Shown here in pieces: positions 34,511-45,745 of a stretch of 64,000 bases of DNA; position 1 is the stretch's first letter; each line of letters begins with the position of its first letter. The DNA comes from Meconema thalassinum (lineage: Eukaryota; Arthropoda; Insecta; Orthoptera; Tettigoniidae). Under the pieces are notes generated by a model. It was not told the origin of the DNA and did no database searches. It saw only the letters and a program-made list of their open reading frames with translations. The stretch is taken from NCBI GenBank assembly GCA_946902985.2, contig OX336388.2, positions 1,700,319,978 through 1,700,383,977 on the forward strand. The letters are read 5' to 3'. Position numbers and translations under genes: made by a program.

Positions 34511-36904
34511 CTACTGTCTCTTCTGTCCTGAATATCTGTTTTCCAAGTTCTGCTGACTTGTAGAAGGACCAGGATCGATCACTACATCCTGTCTTTTCTT
34601 TTGATTTTCAGCTTCCTTTTCTCGTAATTCCTTCAGATACTGCTGACTTTCTTTCTCTCTTTCTTGATACTTGTCGGGTGTCATAACCTGACCTTGAGAA
34701 TTCTGATTCTGGTTCTGGTTATTTCTGTTATAATTTCTATTATAACCATTGTTGTAGTATCTACCTCTTCCGTTGTTGTAATTCCCTCTATTATTATTCC
34801 AGCCTCGTCTTTGCTGATATGGACGGTAACCTTGGGATCTCTGGTTGCGGAAATAATTATTCCTGTGAGGACCTACATTTTCAGTTTTTCCTTCCTCAGG
34901 CTTATCCGTTTGCTGCACTTGATCCATGTAGACCGTATTAACGTCTTTGAATTCGTGCCTCTGACCTTTTTGTACCAAATTTGGCATTGGACTCGTGTAG
35001 TCAAGCCTTCTCAACAATTCGTCCATACTTGTCAAATCTCTAATGTTTGACGATATGATCAGTCTTCTTACCTCCACAGGCAGCATACGTGAAATCGCAT
35101 CTATCAACTGCTCTGTTGACAATGGGGGTTGCAAAAATCTCAAGCGTGATAGTTGGCTCGTGAAGAAATCAGCGTACCGTGTTGGAAGAGTACCTGAATA
35201 CTTCCTCGAGTATACTTCAGCTCTTAGTGAATTCTGAGCTTCTATTGACCAGAATCGTTTAATCAGTGCCTCTGCAAATTCGTCAAAATTGCTGAAAGTG
35301 TACCGAAATGCTCTAAACCATTCGAGGGGTCCTCCAGCTAGAAATCTTTCTACGATTCTCATCTCTCTCTCTCTAGGAATGTGGGCTTCTATGAAATAGT
35401 CTTTAAGATTCCTGATATATTCGATCGGTGTGAGACTATCAGTGTTGCTAAATTTTTGAGGTTAGTCTTCAAAATTCCGGATGACTGTCACGTTTCTCGG
35501 ATATGAATCCATATAATTCCTCCCACTATCACGATACTTCCATTCGGGTTCAATATTCCGATCCTCTTCTTCTTTCCTGAATCTGGATATACGTTCCTCA
35601 GGATTAATATCTCTTTCTTCTGTAGTAAGGTGACCTCTTCTCACGTAATTTCTCTCCTCTTCACCAGTCAATCCTTCGGTATCCTTGTCTGTGATTTCCG
35701 TGATGACTTTCCTAATCAACTCTTCCTTATAGGTTTCCATCATGCTAGCTTCTCCTAGTTTCAAATTCTGCAGTTTACTCGTAGTTTCATTAACATCAGA
35801 GACAACCTTATGAATCTGTTCCTCTAACGCAGTTTTTAATGCTTGCACGTCCTAACCTATTTGAGCTCTATCCTCTACCTGCTTTTCGGATAGCGAATCC
35901 ATCCTTACATTCAAGTCTTTCCTAATCTGAACTACTTCGTTATTAATGTCTACTTGTGTACTGGCAAGTTTTCTTTCAATTCGTTCCTGAATCTGATCTA
36001 CATGTTCCCCACTTGACCTGTTCCATTCATCTTTCCACACCGTAACATTTGCAGTTAACATTTCTGCAATATCTACTTCGATGTCCTCCTTAAGTAAACG
36101 ATTGTGATCTAATACTTGGTTTCTCATGACCTCTTCATCGTATTTTAAACCAGCTAAAGAAGCTGTTGTCCTAACAGACTCGTCAACTAACCGAGTTGTT
36201 AATGCACTAATGTTACGAGTACAAAGCATTTTTGAAGTTTCAATTTCCTCCCTAACCTTGTTAACATCAGTCTGAACTTTAGCAATGTCTATAAAAACAG
36301 TATTGACTTCTACTTGTATTTTATTGATATCGCTTTGCATATCGTTAACATCTGAATGAATATTATTGATGTCAACTTGAACATTTGATACATCAGTTCG
36401 AACATTACTAACCTCTCTTTGAACTTCTTCTACTTTGTCTTGTACAGTAGCAACATCATTCCTTACAACAATTACTTCAGCTCTAGCACATGAAATATCA
36501 CCCCGGACATTGGCAACATCAAGATTCAACATAGTAAGATCTTTCTGTACCTTAGACACATCAATTTTAACCTCAGAAACATCTTTATGAATGTCACTCA
36601 CGGCATTCTCTATTCCCTGGGTACTGATCTGTAAACGCGACATATCATTTTCTAGGTTTGCAGAACTGGTCTGAATAACTTTCAAACTTTCACCAAGCTT
36701 AATAGACAAATTACTAGCATTCCTAGCTTCCATCTCCTCCATTCGACTAGTATTCCTAGCTTCCATCTCCTTTACACTTTCATTCATGCTAGCTTTCAAA
36801 TTAGCAGACATATTACTAGCATTCTCCTCCATCATCTGCTTCATACTGCTATTCATGCTAGCTTTCATCTCCTCCAACATAATTCTCAGACTCTCATCTG
36901 CCAT
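34511..36904 (-). pseudogene. Gag-like protein, one frame with two stops (~797 codons)
   Basis: The Met at 36904 opens a frame that runs to 34511, broken by TAG at 35852-35854 and TAA at 35462-35464. The first 350 residues are a long coiled coil with near-heptad VxxVQxDVxxV repeats after a MEARN-repeat segment. The middle is charged. Next comes a gag-like helical domain (FLAGGPLEWFRAFRYTFSNF, then EALIKRFWS, about 35240-35360). The tail is rich in Arg/Gly/Asn/Tyr (34680-34830) and may bind RNA in place of a zinc knuckle. The natural reading ends before the polypurine tract. Because both stops are in one frame, the ancestral copy probably had a single long gag. Confidence 0.85.
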
Positions 36905-37509
36905 TTCAATAATATTTCAATAATAAACTGCTTTAGGGACATACATCAAACAGAGCAAAATAACAACATTTGAGCAACATTTTTCACCATATATAAATTT
37001 TGAGCAATTTTCTGTCTTAAATCTAACTTATAATTACCTTATAATTAACCTTCGTAGACACTTCATGTTGAAATAAACTCAAGCACATGTTCAAGTTTCT
37101 TTGGTTCATTTTAAAATATCCTAACACAAATAATTTACATTTATAATCCAAATAATTTAATTTTATCTTTAATATGACTAAACCTGTCATAAGCCGGTCA
37201 AATAAAATAAGATTCCAGATCATAGGCGATTTTTCTAAGTTTCCAGCCTATTTAACCTCTCTCAAGTCGTATAAGATCTGATCTTTTCTGAGTGTAATTT
37301 TCCTAATACAACACAACATTTTATTCCTATATAATCACACTCTCAAATTCTACAATTGGCTAAGACATCTAACAAAGAATCAACCTCTTTATTTGAGTCT
37401 TCACAATCACTTTGACATCGATAACTTGGTAATCCAATGTTATTCGAACACTCCACAAAAATTGCGGTGCCAATTCTACTTGGTAATCCAGTTTTGTAGA
37501 TCGAGCCTC

Positions 37510-37526
37510 ACGTTTTAGGGTCGCCA
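37510..37526 (-). promoter_or_regulatory. Primer-binding site
   Basis: On minus, seven bases after the 5' LTR, the sequence is TGGCGACCCTAAAACG. The leading TGG is complementary to a tRNA CCA end. TGGCGACC resembles the arginine-tRNA sites of some insect Gypsy-type elements, which is known for the family and not verified here. Confidence 0.7.
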
Positions 37527-37533
37527 ATCCTAC

Positions 37534-40500
37534 TGTACCCGATATCCTGATAGTAGGCTGTCAGATATCCGCCCCCTCAATCGGATTGCCAATAATCAAT
37601 CGCACCGGCACAGCTACATCAATGAAAATGGCACTGACAGATACTATCGAGATTAGAGCACAATAGTTAACAAGAAATTATTGTGGAACACACCAAAATA
37701 TACGGGGGTTCATACTTACCTTTACTTACCTCTTAAATTTATCTTGGGGACTGGGTTGTCAACTGGATCACTTAAAGTATGTCCACACAATAACCTCCAC
37801 CATGATATTTAAAATGAACCAGAACGAAGACGAGAAACTTTAAACTGCACAATAATTTATTTCACATAAAGAATGATTTTAACAAAAATGAAAACAACAA
37901 AATCCACGTGGCAATCAGAAGCCATCGACCACATAACCATGTCCTCCTGTGGGACTTGTATTCTCTGCATACAATGTTTCAGCTTTCTCAAGCTCATAGC
38001 AACGTAAAATAATAATGCACTGGGAATGGAAACGGGATTTGGGATGAGACACATATATCAATTGTTTTGCGTGTTTATATACTTCACATTTTATTTATAG
38101 CCACAAGGCTATTATGGAACGTCCTTGGCCTCTGTAACACAGTTGTCCGGGCCAGCTGCAATGCACCTGTATCGTCAAAGCGGACTCCCGTTCGTTCAAC
38201 CCTAGCATAAGCGTGTTACCTCAGAGCTTGGCTCTCCTTTTTCAAACACGTAAATGTTCACATCTCAACTGAAATATTATCACGCAAATGTCTTACATGC
38301 TTCGTTCAAACACCAGTGGATTACTCCAACAATCCCAAATCATGATTATTTGTTCAAACCACCTGCTTAATTAGCGTTATTTAGAGTATAAAAACAAAAC
38401 TCTAAATGTTAATAACAAAAGTTCATTAATTATTTATAACAATAATAAATTGTTTATAACAATGTCAAATGACAATTGAAAATTTTATACACGCCTCTAT
38501 TAATCACTATCATTTCAAATTATTTAACAAAGATATTTACAAAATTATTTTACAATATTATATTGTTTATATTATTTATACAAGAAATACATTAAACCAC
38601 ACGTTTATCCGGTTGATAATTACTCAAATCGTGATGATATAATCGACCAATGAAGGTTAGTTATATTTAACTGTCAAATTCAGGTTTAATAAGGTTTAAT
38701 AATAATTATTAATATTTGTGACGGTAACCTCCATTCAAAATCTTTATCTCAAATTATTTAACACTCTTGGTAATTTTAACAGTATCTTCATATGAATAAT
38801 CTTTCAAAGAACAAGAACAATACAATCAGCGGGAAAATACTTCGCTCATAACGCACAAAATTACACAACAATTGGCCCAAAATTCATCATATATCTTCAT
38901 ATATATGGCATAAAAATCTTCCAAACTCCATACAAAAATCCTCCACTTATAAATTCATCAACTTCATCCATTATTGTGGGAACCTCCTTCATTATTCAAG
39001 GGCATTATTCAACAGCGACTTTTACACGTCCACTGAACTAACGATTATACATCCATTGTTCCTCTTTAAAAATTCTTATATTCATCAATTGTAATAATGA
39101 CTGTTATTATTTAACCTTCGTGGGTTTCATTCATGAATCGATATGAAGTAAAAATTTGCCAATCACAAATACATTTAATAGCAAATACGATTAGACACTC
39201 CTGCCTGGTCTATCAAAATTGAGTTTACTATCTTCAAAGTAACGCAGTATAAAAATACTATCTTCAAACAAAGTTCAACTAAACTGCATGGATAGTCGAA
39301 TAGAATACAATTAGATTGTGGAATGCAAACATTATTGTTCCAATCTATAATTGAGAAAACTCCTATCAAATGTTCATTACTATAGTGTATTCAATAAATT
39401 GTAATTAAAGTTCATATTTCATGAAATTGTCTATAATGCAATTATAAATGTCTATGTTGCAATCATGTTCATAAGACGACTAGTATTTCAAAGATCGTCG
39501 ATATCGTAATAGATTTTAACGCTCTAAAATCATGTAATTATTCTTCTTTCTTGAGGATGACAGAAAATTGGTCAAAGTAATTTACTGAATAGAATTACTT
39601 TACTAAAATGACACGCTGTCTGAATTCAAATCTGCCATAGCAAATCATTAACTTTACCGTCAAATCGTGACTACAAAAATATGCAAATTACTGAAAGAAT
39701 CTAAATCATCAGTCTCAACTGATCCAAAATTATTTAAGTATGCCAATGACATAACAATGTCTCAACAAATCGAAGAAAAAGGCATAAATCATCGAAGTGC
39801 ACTGAGTACAGAAATATCAATCAAGAAAATGGGGCAAAAGATAGGACAGAAAATATGGGAAAATGGTTGCTCAGATATCGCTACAAGACTCAAATAATAC
39901 AAGAAACGTTCACGACTACCTTATCTGTTGATTGAAGTTCTAGAGGAAAGTTTTCAAAGAAAACTGCTGTTGGTTCCATTTCACCAGCGTAAAGATGTGC
40001 TCCGTCCTCGAACCTGGAATCAGCGTCCTCGGAGAATCGAACTGCTTCCTTCTCCGGAATTGCACTGCTCCGTGGATACGAAAAACATCCTTCTGGCAAA
40101 ACTCTTCTTTGTGCGCCGGGACAACCCTGGCCTCTCTTGAAAGTTCCCTGAAGTTCTTGCAGGAATTCGCCATGAAGTTTATTGTAATTATTTCCGCAGA
40201 AATATTCATAGTTGTGGAGTATGAAAATATTTCCACTGTTATCTGGTATAATTCAGCGATGGATTCACGATGCATGAGTGTAGTTGGATGTTCACTACAT
40301 GCTCGTTTTTGTAGAAAGACGATTAACGAAGTTCCATGCTGTTATTTCACTCCAATCAATATATGTCCCAATTGCATTAAAGCCTTAGCCTTCCATCTCA
40401 ACTACTGTTATAATCATTGAAAGCATTGTAAGATTATAATGTTCCATAGTCGAATGTATCGTTGTAATACCAAACGTATTCTCCAATATCACTGCTGCAC

Positions 40501-41421
40501 TCCACGTGTCAGCCGTAGTGTATAATGTGGAATTTTAAAAGTGTTTCTCATGTGGCGAGAAAATCACTTTTGTTGGCAGCCTTAAAGTTCCAATATCTTT
40601 CGAAGTATAACTATGAAATCGTTCAAATCTTCTACACACCTCAATGTTGTACTGCCCAATAGAATTATAATACAGGCTGAAGTTAGCGCTTGATATCTTA
40701 ACTGGTGGAAACGTTAATGTGAGCGTTTCAACTTCACCTAGTTTCGAGCAGCGTAAAATGGAACTGCTCCGTGTTCGTTCGATGCGCCGGGCTTTAACCA
40801 CGCTAAAGACAACTTACTTCACTGAATCACTTGAAAATAACTATATATCACCAGAAATATATATACGGTATCAGCGGTATGAGAGATATGAGAGCTCCTC
40901 TATCCTGTGCACGACCTTTTATCAACTTCTTAAGGGGCGTATCCATCCCTTCCATCGCCTGTTGCTGCGTCATTGCTAGAAGTTTTAACTTTGGCTATAC
41001 TTGACGGATTTTCAAATTTCAAAAACTCAAAATTAATTTCTTCAAAATTCCAAATCAATGCCATAACTGAAAATAGATTTCCGCAAATCTGCATGCCAAA
41101 AGTAATCAAATATCGTAATTTCAGCAATCTCCGTCTTCCTTCCAAACTATCGTTCATTGGTTCGAGTCTCTCCTCCAATAGCGTAGCTTCTTCCTTAGCA
41201 CAATACCTTGTTTCCTGCGACTGCGTCGTAAATCTAAGATCTTTCTCGAACAAAATCATGACGTCACCAAGAATCTCAGCTCAACCAGCCTACTTGCATG
41301 AATCCTGCGTCATCCGTGCCTACGTCATGAATATCCACGTCACAACTATGACATTCATAACTTTACTCATATTTGCCAATACAGCCATCGTGGTCTCAAT
41401 ATAATTCAATTTCCGGGGGCA
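37534..41421 (-). repeat. 5' LTR (3888 bp)
   Basis: On minus it begins TGCCCCCGGAAATTG and ends GATATCGGGTACA. It abuts GTAC on its outer side and the primer-binding site on its inner side. Open stretches inside occur identically in the other LTR and show no recognisable domain. Confidence 0.95.
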
Positions 41422-41425
41422 GTAC

Positions 41426-41701
41426 CTACTGTAAGGCCACGGCCGCCTCCTTCCCTCTTCCTAGCCTATCCATCCCTATCTTCCATCCCTTCCCCTCCCT
41501 CATGAGGCCCCTGTTCGCTTTGCAGGTGAGGCCGCCTGGGCGAAGTGCTGATCACACCTCCCCAGTTGTATCAATCCCGACCAGATGTCCCAAGCTCCAG
41601 GACACTGCCCATAGAGGCGGTAGTGGTGAGTTCCCTCGCTGAGTCCGTGGGAACCACCAACCTAGAGGGTAAAATTGACTAAATAAAATAAATAAAAAAT
41701 A
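41426..41701 (+). mobile_element. SINE family E, 3' half
   Basis: This is the continuation of 30204-30433: CTACTGTAAGGCCACGG, CTTTGCAGGTGAGGCCGCC, AAGCTCCAGGACACTGCCC and an A-rich AAATAAAATAAATAAA tail. Joining the halves at GTAC restores the GGTACCTACYGTAAGG text seen in the copy at 42997-43498. Confidence 0.95.
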
Positions 41702-41868
41702 ATTTATAAGAAGTATAAAGGAAGGGAACATTATTTATGACGTTCCCACGATTTATAATGGAATACAATTATACACAACGGAAAATGTTGAAATATGTAG
41801 CCTACTGACAGTTAAGTGTGTAGGGCCTATGTTGTTTAACTAACTTAATATTGCGTTGTTTTACCAGT

Positions 41869-41952
41869 GGTTCGGTAGCTCAGGTCGTAGCGTCAAAGAC
41901 GCCTATTTTATGCATCGCGCAATGGGTGCTGTTCGAGTCCCACCTCCGACAT
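41869..41952 (+). repeat. tRNA-like sequence, probably a SINE head
   Basis: GGTAGCTCAGGTCGTAGCG (A-box-like) and GTTCGAGTCCCACCTCCGA (B-box-like) are present. The acceptor stem pairs poorly, so a working tRNA gene is unlikely. The following 140 bp are AT-rich and unassigned. Confidence 0.5.
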
Positions 41953-42107
41953 TTTTTTATTTCCGTATTTTTATTTCTTGGTATTGCTATTCCATTGACA
42001 AAACATATCTTACTCTTAGCATTCCCGTAAACTAAGGAATTCGGTGCGATTGACGTTGCCATATATATATATTTAAACCAGTAAGGTAACAAAAGTATAC
42101 ACCACTG

Positions 42108-42591
42108 GTGTTTTTTTTTACCCTCCAGGTTGGTGGAACCCACGGACTCAGCGAGGGAACTCACCTCTACCGCCTCTACGGGCAGTGTCCTAGAGCTGGG
42201 AACATCGAATCGGAAGGGATACAACTGGTGAGGTGGGATTGGCACCTCGCCCAGGCGGCCTCACCTGCAAAGCGAACAGGAGCCTCATGAGGGAATGTAA
42301 GGGATGGTTAGGATGGATAGGAAAGGAAGAGGGAAGGAGGCGGCCGTGGCCTTGAAGAAGGTACCATCCCGGCATTTGCCCGAAGACGAAGTGGGAAACC
42401 ACGGAAAACCACTTCGAGGATGGTTGAGGGGGAATCGAACCCCCTCTACTCATTTGGGCCACCCGAGGCTGAGTAGACCCCGTTCCAGTCGTCGTACCAC
42501 TTTTCAAATTTCGTGGCAGAGCCGGGAATCGAACCCAGGACCTCCGAGGCGGCAGCTAACCATGCTGACCGCTACGCTACGGAGGCGACAT
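42108..42591 (-). mobile_element. SINE family E, complete copy
   Basis: Target duplications TACACCACTG lie at 42098-42107 and 42592-42601. On minus the tRNA-like head is at the right (42580-42515) and an A tail (T run 42110-42119) at the left. The whole family order of blocks is present. Confidence 0.95.
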
Positions 42592-42639
42592 TACACCACT
42601 GTTACAGATTAAATAATGAATATGAAAGCCAGATACTTC

Positions 42640-43620
42640 TTACAGAATTCTTGAATTCCTCGGAATTTTGCTTCCACATATTCATACTCCTAATGTTCGA
42701 GCCACAATTATGCTCCTTAGAAATCTGAACATTTCCCAAGAGCTCCTAAACGGTGCCAGATTAATTGTAAGAATTATGCATGAGAATTGCTTGGATTTGG
42801 AAATAATAAGTGCAGATAATATTGGGCAGAGAGTTCTAATCCTTCGACTTTAAATTAACACCATCCGATAAAACACTTCCATTTTCGTTTAGAGCACCAA
42901 TTTCCAATCGCTTGCCATACCTTATCACAATCAATAAAGCAGAAGGGGGAACTCTGGAACGTGTAGGTCACTATTTGCCACATCAAGTTTTCAGTCGTTG
43001 CCTCCGTAGCTCGCCTCTGTAGCGTAGTGGTCAGCATGGTTAGCTTCCGCCCCGTCCTGAATTCGATTCCCGGCTCTACCACGAACTTTGAAAAGTGGTA
43101 TGAGGACTGGAACGGGGTATACTCTGCCTCGGGTGGTCCAAATGAGTAGAGGGGGTTCAATTCCCACCTCAGCCATCCTCGAAGTGGTTTTCCGTGGTTT
43201 CCCATTTCGTCTTCGGGAAAATGCCGGGATGGTACCTACCGTAAGGCCACGGCTGCCTCCTTCCCACTTCCTTGCCTAACCCTCCGGCTCTTCCCATCCC
43301 TTCATCAGGCCCCTGATCGCTTTGCAGGTGAGGCCACCTGGGCGTAGTGCTGGTCACACACCCGAGTTGTATCCCCGACTCAGAGTCACAAGCTCCAGGA
43401 CACTGCCTTTAGTGGCGGTAGAGGTGGGATCCCTCGCTTACTCCGTGGGAAAATACAACCCTGGAGGGGGAAAGGGTTAACGCAAACGTAACGTAACGCA
43501 AGTTTTCAGTCATGGCCAGTTAGGCCTATATGTTGCAAAGTCGATCTTTCTCTGTAATCATACAGAGAATGCATATAAGAAAGTCCTACAGTAAATATTT
43601 TCCCAATGACCGTCATGTTT
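42640..43620 (+). pseudogene. Helitron helicase C-terminal fragment, copy 1 (SINE-interrupted)
   Basis: Pif1-like helicase end as found in Helitron Rep/helicase proteins: ATIMLLRNLNISQELLNGAR (about 42707-42765), a DNIGQRVLILRL segment (42815-42850), then INKAEGGTLERVG (about 42930-42970) and LPHQVFS. The frame then resumes after the SINE with HGQLGLYVAKS (43512-43545). Stops and frameshifts are present. The N-terminal Rep and helicase core are absent. Copy 2 follows directly. Confidence 0.7.
42997..43498 (+). mobile_element. SINE family E copy inside the Helitron remnant
   Basis: Target duplications CAAGTTTTCAGTC lie at 42984-42996 and 43499-43511. The head contains AGCGTAGTGGTCAGCATGG and TTCGATTCCCGG. 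The body is as in the other copies, including GGTACCTACCGTAAGGCC. Removing it rejoins the helicase LPHQVFS and HGQL segments. Confidence 0.95.
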
Positions 43621-43689
43621 TGCACATCATCGCATTTCTTCGTTATATTCCAAAATTATAAGCGACGGTTTGCGGCCAGTTGTATTAGA

Positions 43690-44170
43690 CTCCTCAGAGT
43701 TCTTGAATTGCTTGGAATTAAAAGATTTGCCTCCACGTACTCTAAACGCTTGACCCATAGTTATGCTGATTAGAAATCTGAAGGTTTCCCAAGGGCTCCT
43801 AAATGCAACCATATTGCTTGGATTTGGAAATAATGAGTGCAGTTAAAATTAGGCAGAGAGGTCTAATCCTTCGACTTGATTTAATACCATCCGATATAAC
43901 ACTATAATTTTCTTTTAAGATGCAATATTTTCCAATTCGTTTGGCATACTCTATAACAATCAATAAAGCTCAAGGGGAAACTCTGGAACGTACAGGTATC
44001 AATTTGCCTCATCAATTTTTCAGTAATTGCCAGCAGTATTTTGCAATGTCAAGAGTGCAATCTTTTGACGCCCTTATAGTTTCAATAGAGCCAAAAAATA
44101 ATCGTACAAAGAATGTACATTAGGCCTATATAAAGAGATTCTTCAGTAAATATTTTCCCTTTGACCGTCA
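43690..44170 (+). pseudogene. Helitron helicase C-terminal fragment, copy 2
   Basis: A second, tandem copy of the same region. It has TCTTGAATTGCTTGGAATT and a decayed LIRNLK segment, then a cleaner FPIRLAYSITINKAQGETLE stretch (43931-43990), LPHQFFS, and YFAMSRVQSFDALIV (motif VI region). It ends near ATATTTTCCCTTTGACCGTC, matching the text after copy 1 (about 43593-43620). A stop follows at 44121-44123. It is non-functional. Confidence 0.7.
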
Positions 44171-44204
44171 TGTTTTGACGGGTTTCAACTAGTAGCCTAC
44201 TTGA

Positions 44205-45127
44205 ATTAAAAACATATAACACACACTAATACAGTCATCACTGGGGTTCGGATCGATATGCTCGATAAAATCTCCAGATATGCTCGAAAACCATGAGTTT
44301 TATGCTCGATAGATATGCTCGAAAAACCCATTATATGCTCGATAGATATGCTCGAAAAACCCATTATATGCGGTTAAATATGCAGAATATGCTTTAAAAA
44401 CACCGTTAAAAACTATAGAAAGGAAAGTGAAACGAAAAGCCAATAACATACCTTTATATACGAGCTTTATTTTCTAATTGTATTTATGATACACTGCAAT
44501 ATACTCGCATTCAAGTATATATACTGTAAGAGAAGTTTTGTTATAAAATTTACAGTTTAAAAGTTCATTTACAAAATGTTCAGAATTAGGCGAGTTATTG
44601 AAGTAGATCTGCATTGGTCTGTACAACAAGAATTTTTTCTATGTTTTCAGTTTTGAATGATTTTCTTAAATCAATCAATAAAAGTTTCAATGACGAGAAC
44701 GACCTCACTAAAGGTTAAAATCCTGCGGTTCTATTATTCGCACCAGTTAGGCTTTTCAATAATTATTTTCGTTTTCGAACCTTAAGAATGGTCAGGGCCC
44801 GAATTCGGGGGGGAATTCGAAGGAGAACAAACTATTTAGCCGAAAACCAAAAGAATATGCATTTATATGCTTCTATTCTGAAAACCGCAGTTTTATGCAT
44901 TTATTTGCTCGATAAATTTCAATTCTGTTGGTCCCAGAGAGGTGAAAATACCACCGAAAGGCTTCTTTCAATGAGTACTATTCAGGAAAAAATATATGCA
45001 AATATGCTCGAATCCGAGCCCTAGTCATCACTATTAACACCGGTTATCAGACAGATTCTACACACACCCAAAGTACACAGGGCCACATGACCGCGTTGTC
45101 GCATCCCCTAAACTAAGGAACCAACCA
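44205..45127 (+). mobile_element. SINE shared 3' tail, interrupted by a hAT-like element
   Basis: ACACACTAATACAGTCATCAC (left) and TATTAACACCGGTTATCAG through AAAGTACACAGGGCCACATG and CCCCTAAACTAAGGAACC (right) are contiguous in the copy at 61015-61530. Here 782 bp separate them. The head and body of the SINE are missing. Confidence 0.85.
44242..45023. mobile_element. hAT-like non-autonomous element with TGCTCGA repeats
   Basis: 8-bp duplications GTCATCAC lie at 44234-44241 and 45024-45031. The ends are inverted: TGGGGTTCGGATC on the left and, reverse-complemented, TAGGGCTCGGATTC on the right. The motif ATATGCTCGA recurs many times near both ends (44278-44345 and 44898-45010). It includes a duplicated block of about 40 bp near 44300-44370. 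The motif may be a transposase-binding repeat. No ORF of note. Confidence 0.8.
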
Positions 45128-45745
45128 ACCAATGTTCCTGGGTGTCTTCATGCATGATCCCTACTTCTAGAAGGTCTTTTTCAACCTCGATGAACCAGGG
45201 TTCCTTGGTTTTCTTGGTTACAAAGTAGGAAATGTTCCGGTTGGTCAGCCTCTGCGAGCTCATACGTGTTATGTGGTCATATAAATTAATCCACCTTTTC
45301 CGAATGGTGCATATTATACTTTCCACGTGCAGGTACAGCCCGCTGTTATGTCATCTCGTGTACTCGCCATTTCTTCTTCTTTTGTCGTTTGGGTCACCTA
45401 TGGACCACGGTGCTTGTGTTTTAGCATGTGTTGTCTGCCACTTCCGGTGGTCTTGGTGGATTGTTTGGCGGCAACTTTCGTGCTGAAATCTTGAGCTTTT
45501 CTATTGGCTCAGTAATCTTTCATTTTATTACTGAACTCTATCTTACGTTCCTCAGATCATTTCCTGAACACGTTGTGGTGAGCTTCTCTAATGGATGCGA
45601 GGTTTCAATTGTCAGACGGTAGCGATTCCTGTCATTTATTGTGTCTTGCTGAATATTAAGTTCAGCAAGATCCTTCTCAGTTTGTTTGGTCCAGAGGGAC
45701 CCAGTGGCTTTGCCTTTCTTGGCTACCTGAAGATCTTATAAGTTA
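45128..45745 (-). pseudogene. LINE RT C-terminal fragment
   Basis: Minus-strand frames give RWINLYDHITRMSSQRLTNR, then KTKEPWFIEVEKDLLEVGI (45150-45300). Upstream pieces are LWTKQTEKDLAELNIQQDTI and FSNKMKDYWANRKAQ-like text (45400-45700). These match the tail of the LINE type seen at 9.2-12.3 kb. At least two frame changes occur, and the catalytic core is absent. Confidence 0.6.

Larger units (their letters stand above)
30434..41421 (-). mobile_element. LTR retrotransposon with ~3.9-kb LTRs, gag only
   Basis: Two nearly identical terminal repeats (30434-34320 and 37534-41421, offset 7100) flank a 3.2-kb interior. The 4-bp target duplication GTAC lies at 30430-30433 and 41422-41425. On minus the element starts TGCCCCCGG and ends GGGTACA. 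Primer-binding and polypurine sites lie where expected. The interior encodes a gag-like protein and has no protease, RT or integrase, so it must depend on another element. Very long LTRs plus a gag-only interior fit the LARD/TR-GAG concept. By eye I see only about ten substitutions between the LTRs, so insertion was recent. Confidence 0.95.

Noticed and set aside
34664..35237. Plus-strand Val/Ile/Ser-rich open stretches opposite gag
   Set aside because: They are antisense translations of the Asn/Arg-rich gag tail. No independent support.
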